In this document: piece after piece, positions 6,468 through 9,625 of the stretch | Numbering within the stretch: position 1 is the first letter of the stretch | Layout of the letters: each line of letters opens with the position of its first letter | DNA from: Bacteroidota bacterium | GTDB lineage: Bacteria; Bacteroidota; Bacteroidia; Flavobacteriales; Flavobacteriaceae | DNA: 9,625 nt | NCBI GenBank assembly: GCA_004356305.1 | Contig: SMXJ01000077.1 | Span: 1 to 9,625, forward strand | Reading direction: 5' to 3' | Notes under the pieces: generated by a model | What the model saw: the letters and a program-made list of their open reading frames with translations, nothing else | The model's database searches: none | What the model was told of the DNA's origin: nothing | Position numbers and translations under genes: made by a program

Positions 6468-7880
6468 TAAACCAATATCAGCACCCTTTTTCAACATAAA
6501 TTCGTGTGCCGCTTCATATTCGTTTGGAATATCGCCTTCAAGAATAGCCTCTTTTATGGCGTCTTTAATGAGCCCTATTTCTCGGCAAGGCTTTAACCCG
6601 AAGGTTCGCATAATTTCTTCACCGCTCACCGGGGGTTGGAAATTCCGAATATGATCACGCTCTTCTACTTCTACAATTTTATCACGCACTTTTTTAAAAT
6701 TGTTGTGATATTTGGTATAGCGCTTTGGATTTTTAGTTGTGATATCTGCTTCACACAAGGTCATCAGATCCTCCACATAATCTCCGGCGTCAAAAACAAG
6801 TCGGCGTATCGCACTATCCGTCACATCGGATGCCAGGCCGATAGGGCGGGAGCTCATCAAAACCATTTTTTGAACGAATTTCATCTTGTCATTCAGTGGC
6901 ATCTTCATTCGTTTGAAAAGTTTATGTACCATTTTGGAACCAACTAACTCGTGTCCATGGAAGGTCCAGCCTATTTTTTTATCAAAATTTTTGGTGGGTG
7001 CTTTCCCGATATCATGGAGGAGTGCCGACCAGCGCAGCCAGAGGTTATCGGTTGTTTGGGCAATATTATCAACTACTTCCAGCGTATGCCAAAAATTATC
7101 TTTGTGTCTTTGCCCTTCTTTATCTTCAATTCCTTCCAACGCGATGAGTTCAGGAAAAATATAGGACAACAACCCCGTTTTATTCAATAGTGCAAATCCG
7201 ATGGAGGGCTTGGGTGTTGCCAATATTTTATGAATTTCTTCTACAATTCGCTCTTTGGAAATAATCTTGATCCTGTCGGCATTGTTGGTAATGGCAGCAA
7301 GTGATTCCTTTACTATTCTGAAGTTAAGTTGAGTTGCAAACCGTATGGCTCGTAGCATTCGCAACGGATCATCACTATAGGTAATGGTTGGGTCCAGTGG
7401 GGTACGAATGATCTTATTTTTGAGATCTTTAACTCCGTTGAACGGATCCAGCAATTTTCCGAAGGAATGAGTATTCAAACTTAGGGCGAGGGCGTTAATA
7501 GTAAAATCTCTACGGTTTTGATCATCTTCCAATGTACCGTTTTCTACCGCCGGTTTACGGCTGTCTTTTTGATAAGATTCTTTGCGAGCGCCTACAAATT
7601 CGAGTTCGATTCCGCCACTTTTCAGCATAGCAGTGCCGTAGTTTTTAAAAATGGAAACTTTAGGTTTGCCGGGCAATAGCCGGGAAACCTCTTTCGCGAG
7701 ATCAATTCCGCTTCCTACGGCGACAATATCGATGTCTTTGGCATCACCACGCTTTAAAATATAGTCACGCACAAAACCACCAATGACATAGCTTTCCAGA
7801 TTTAAACGGGAGGCCGCCTGGGAAACTTTATTGAATATTGGATTGTCTAATGCATCCTTAAAATGGACTATTCCAGACAT
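6429..7880 (-). CDS. cca: CCA tRNA nucleotidyltransferase (class II) with HD domain
   Basis: A 483-residue cytosolic enzyme that adds or repairs the 3'-CCA end of tRNAs. The nucleotidyltransferase head shows VIGGFVRD (32-39), the catalytic DID carboxylates Asp49 and Asp51, RRDFTINALA (123-132) and LDPFNGVKDL (144-153). Then comes DDPLRMLRAIRFA (170-182), where Asp171 and Arg174 match the base-templating Asp/Arg of class II enzymes, and RIVEEIHKIL (211-220). Residues 260-400 carry an HD phosphohydrolase-type domain (His265, His289-Asp290, HGH at 308-310), a fusion common in Bacteroidota and Actinobacteria. Poly(A) polymerases share the head, but the motifs and HD fusion favour CCA addition. 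Its start overlaps the stop of the upstream gene by one base (TAATG). The last 12 codons coincide with an octamer repeat array, so the native C-terminus may have been replaced; the catalytic core is unaffected. Confidence 0.93.
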   Translation of the reverse strand: MSGIVHFKDALDNPIFNKVSQAASRLNLESYVIGGFVRDYILKRGDAKDIDIVAVGSGIDLAKEVSRLLPGKPKVSIFKNYGTAMLKSGGIELEFVGARKESYQKDSRKPAVENGTLEDDQNRRDFTINALALSLNTHSFGKLLDPFNGVKDLKNKIIRTPLDPTITYSDDPLRMLRAIRFATQLNFRIVKESLAAITNNADRIKIISKERIVEEIHKILATPKPSIGFALLNKTGLLSYIFPELIALEGIEDKEGQRHKDNFWHTLEVVDNIAQTTDNLWLRWSALLHDIGKAPTKNFDKKIGWTFHGHELVGSKMVHKLFKRMKMPLNDKMKFVQKMVLMSSRPIGLASDVTDSAIRRLVFDAGDYVEDLMTLCEADITTKNPKRYTKYHNNFKKVRDKIVEVEERDHIRNFQPPVSGEEIMRTFGLKPCREIGLIKDAIKEAILEGDIPNEYEAAHEFMLKKGADIGLKVSKPQSDKDTK

Positions 7881-8440
7881 TAATTTCTAATTACTGTCAC
7901 CGTTCCATCGTTCTTCAACTTAATGATAACCGATGGTTTTGTGGCTTTTTTATTGTGGTGCAAATTTACGACATAGTCTACGCCTTCCAAAATCTTCGGA
8001 TTTATTTCTTGAAGGCTTTGAGGTGCTTTTTCACCACTCACATTGGCTGAAGTAGAGACGATTGGCCGCCCGAATTTCCGAATCAATTTCTTACAAAAAT
8101 CATCTTGTACCACACGTATGGCAAGCGAATTATCGTCCGCGATCAGATTCCGGGCAACACCTATAGGACCATCATAGATGATGGTGGTGGGCTTATCGGC
8201 GTTTTTAAGTATTTCGCAGGTGATTTCCGGTACCTTTTCGACAAACTTATTGAGCATTTTAAAGTCGTTCACCAGGCAAATAAATGCCATACTTTCTGTG
8301 CGTTCCTTTAGCTGAAATACTCGTTCAACAGCAGCTGCATTTGTAGCGTCACAGCCAATGCCCCAGAGGGTGTCGGTATGATACAGCATGAGTCCACCTC
8401 GCTTTAAAACGGCCAATGCCCGTTCGATTTCAGTTTTCAT
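7880..8440 (-). CDS. tsaC: L-threonylcarbamoyladenylate synthase (Sua5/YrdC/TsaC family)
   Basis: A 186-residue, single-domain YrdC-fold protein. It makes threonylcarbamoyl-AMP from threonine, bicarbonate and ATP, the first step of t6A37 modification of ANN-decoding tRNAs. Visible family motifs are TDTLWGIGCDATN (22-34), the KxR pair Lys45/Arg47 (QLKER), KPTTII (83-88), LAIRVV (106-111) and PIVSTSANVSGEKAP (126-140). It lacks the extra C-terminal domain of full-length Sua5, as does TsaC/YrdC. The usual YPTD motif reads YHTD here: His21 replaces Pro. The start codon lies inside the end of the glycosyltransferase gene (11-base overlap), and its stop shares a base with the ATG of the CCA-adding enzyme, so it is probably translated by coupling on both sides. 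Two consecutive tRNA-maturation genes make a functional pair. YciO-type paralogues of unknown role are the main alternative. Confidence 0.9.
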   Translation of the reverse strand: MKTEIERALAVLKRGGLMLYHTDTLWGIGCDATNAAAVERVFQLKERTESMAFICLVNDFKMLNKFVEKVPEITCEILKNADKPTTIIYDGPIGVARNLIADDNSLAIRVVQDDFCKKLIRKFGRPIVSTSANVSGEKAPQSLQEINPKILEGVDYVVNLHHNKKATKPSVIIKLKNDGTVTVIRN

Positions 8441-9350
8441 AAAACACGATTTTCTGTTGCTGTTTCAGTGAATTTACCAAGGCATTGTTTTTAAAAATAA
8501 TAGGTAATAAGTACCATTTCTTTGGTTTAAATGAGAGAGCTAACAACAAATACCATTTTATAAGCAGATATTTTCCAAATCCATAATTTTTCCGGATCAC
8601 ATACAAATAACTGATGTATCCCTCTTTATTCAGTGCTCTCGACTTACCTATACTCACGCCTTGATAATGTAGAATTTTAGCTACGGGAATCAACATGGTT
8701 TTATAACCTTTGTCGAGTAATCGCCGGCAAATATCCATTTCTTCGTAATAGAGGAAGATATTGGTGTCAAATCCGCCAACCGCCTCGAAAGCTTCCTTCG
8801 AGAAAAATAGAAATGCTCCGTTCACCCAATTGACTTCCAGTGGATGGGTATATTCCTTATTCCGTTTAGGATACTTTTTCGGGTTGTTGCTCTCCAGGAA
8901 GCTCCTTCCAAAAAGTAATCTGCGCAATCCCTTGTTATGATCGAATGAAGGTATAAAATTGTTATGCTCATCGTAGTTTTGAGCCGTACATACACCAACT
9001 TTTGGATGATTGTTTATAAAATCTTTCGACAGGGATAATCCATCATTCAAGAGCATCGTATCGTTGTTGAGAAATAAAAGGTAATTGGCTTTAGCAAATT
9101 GTGCCCCATACATATTCCCGCCACCGAAACCTGTGTTTATATTACTTCGATGCAGTGAGATATTACTTTTCTCTGTGCTGTTGGGAAAATTTTCTTTTAG
9201 CTTTTTGTATTCAGAAATTTTTGAATTATTATCCACAACTATCACTTGATACGAAACAGTAGCGTCGGTTTTATCTGCTACTGAAGCCATACATTTGAGC
9301 GTATAGTCTGTAGAATTATAATTGATGATAATAACAGCAACATCGTACAT
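8430..9350 (-). CDS. Family 2 glycosyltransferase, WbbL (rhamnosyltransferase)-like
   Basis: A 306-residue GT-A fold transferase, probably acting at the cytosolic face of the inner membrane on a lipid-linked glycan. Motifs in order: VAVIIINYNS (4-13, nucleotide-sugar binding strand), VIVVDNNS (36-43, Asp40), NINTGFGGGNMYG (70-82), LLFLNNDT (91-98, the metal-binding DxD equivalent with Asp97), VNWVNGAFLFFSKEAFEAVGG (split VNWVNGAFLFF 173-183, EAFEAVGGFD 186-195), and the acceptor/catalytic region YYEEMDICRRL (201-211) followed by LHYQGVSIGKS (227-237). The Lys/Tyr-rich hydrophobic tail (260-286) probably associates with the membrane. Relatives transfer rhamnose or other sugars in O-antigen or capsule assembly; donor and acceptor cannot be told here. 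It begins 9 bases after the upstream glycosyltransferase and overlaps the next gene by 11 bases. Confidence 0.9.
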   Translation of the reverse strand: MYDVAVIIINYNSTDYTLKCMASVADKTDATVSYQVIVVDNNSKISEYKKLKENFPNSTEKSNISLHRSNINTGFGGGNMYGAQFAKANYLLFLNNDTMLLNDGLSLSKDFINNHPKVGVCTAQNYDEHNNFIPSFDHNKGLRRLLFGRSFLESNNPKKYPKRNKEYTHPLEVNWVNGAFLFFSKEAFEAVGGFDTNIFLYYEEMDICRRLLDKGYKTMLIPVAKILHYQGVSIGKSRALNKEGYISYLYVIRKNYGFGKYLLIKWYLLLALSFKPKKWYLLPIIFKNNALVNSLKQQQKIVFYEN

Positions 9351-9359
9351 AGTGTAAAC

Positions 9360-9625
9360 TTAGGATAAAATACTCTTATAGACATCGAGATATTGCTTTG
9401 CCGTACTTTCCCAGCTAAATGTATTGGCACGGGCGATATACCAATCCTCATAAAATTGCGGGTTGTTTTTATAGGTAGCCATACCATTTTTAAGCACCTC
9501 AGCCATATATTGTGATTCGTAATGATCCCAATAAAAACTATGCTCACCCCCAATCTCAGGTAAAGAAGTATTATTCGAAATAAATATGGGTTTTCCAAAT
9601 CGCATCGCCTCAATTGGCGGCATCC
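9360..9625 (-). CDS. Family 1/4 glycosyltransferase, C-terminal fragment (gene continues beyond the right edge)
   Basis: Only the last 87 complete codons are present; the reading frame is open to the window edge, and the methionine at 9623 is internal, not a start. PPIEAMRFGKPIFISNNTSLPEIGG (split PPIEAMRFGKPIF 2-14 and ISNNTSLPEIGG 15-26 of the fragment) is the donor-binding signature of GT-B glycosyltransferases of the GT4 type. In this signature the Glu of PPIEAM and the SLPEI(G) turn contact the nucleotide sugar. The end FSWESTAKQYLDVYKSIL is the usual closing helix of such enzymes. It would transfer a sugar in surface polysaccharide or LPS-type synthesis, together with the family 2 enzyme 9 bases downstream. 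The sugar specificity is unknown. The break is only the window boundary; no frameshift is seen. Confidence 0.9.
   Translation of the reverse strand, partial: MPPIEAMRFGKPIFISNNTSLPEIGGEHSFYWDHYESQYMAEVLKNGMATYKNNPQFYEDWYIARANTFSWESTAKQYLDVYKSILS

Overview
The window looks like chromosomal DNA of a member of the Bacteroidota, most probably a marine-type Flavobacteriaceae. The evidence is a type IX secretion 'type B' C-terminal sorting domain, a Cox15-type heme A synthase, a stand-alone pRiA4b ORF-3-like protein, an S23/IVP-type four-helix-bundle gene, a TAnnTTTG-type promoter and a moderately AT-rich base composition. All ten protein genes lie on the minus strand, so transcription runs from the right edge (9625) to the left edge (1). 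No tRNA, rRNA, CRISPR array, integrase or transposase is visible, and no gap between genes exceeds about 115 bases.

Right block (about 9625 to 6066): the C-terminal end of a family-1 glycosyltransferase (the rest lies outside the window), a WbbL-like family-2 glycosyltransferase, the tRNA t6A enzyme threonylcarbamoyl-AMP synthase, a CCA-adding enzyme with an HD domain, and a small four-helix-bundle protein. These genes are 9 bases apart, overlapped by 11, overlapped by 1, and directly abutting, which is the layout of a translationally coupled operon. It joins two envelope-sugar enzymes to two tRNA-maturation enzymes.

Middle (about 6066 to 4384): a gap of about 80 bases filled by an array of AAAG-NNNN octamers, then heme A synthase (aerobic respiration), then a gap with a convincing Bacteroidota promoter, then the pRiA4b-like protein.

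Left block (about 4383 to 35): a 115-base intergenic region with a perfect 25-base palindrome, an ABC exporter pair (ATPase with GTG start, six-helix permease), a short spacer with an inverted repeat, and an 806-residue secreted protein with a signal peptide, two CARDB-type repeat modules and a T9SS type B sorting domain.

The best candidate for something undescribed is the four-helix-bundle gene and its flanks. An octamer array in inverted orientation occurs on both sides. The right-hand copy forms the last 12 codons and stop of the CCA-adding enzyme and runs into the start codon of the four-helix gene. The whole unit of about 470 bases (5997-6467) resembles a small mobile element, or an intervening-sequence-like element, with degenerate inverted termini. 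The 25-base palindrome in front of the ABC exporter is the second notable signal.
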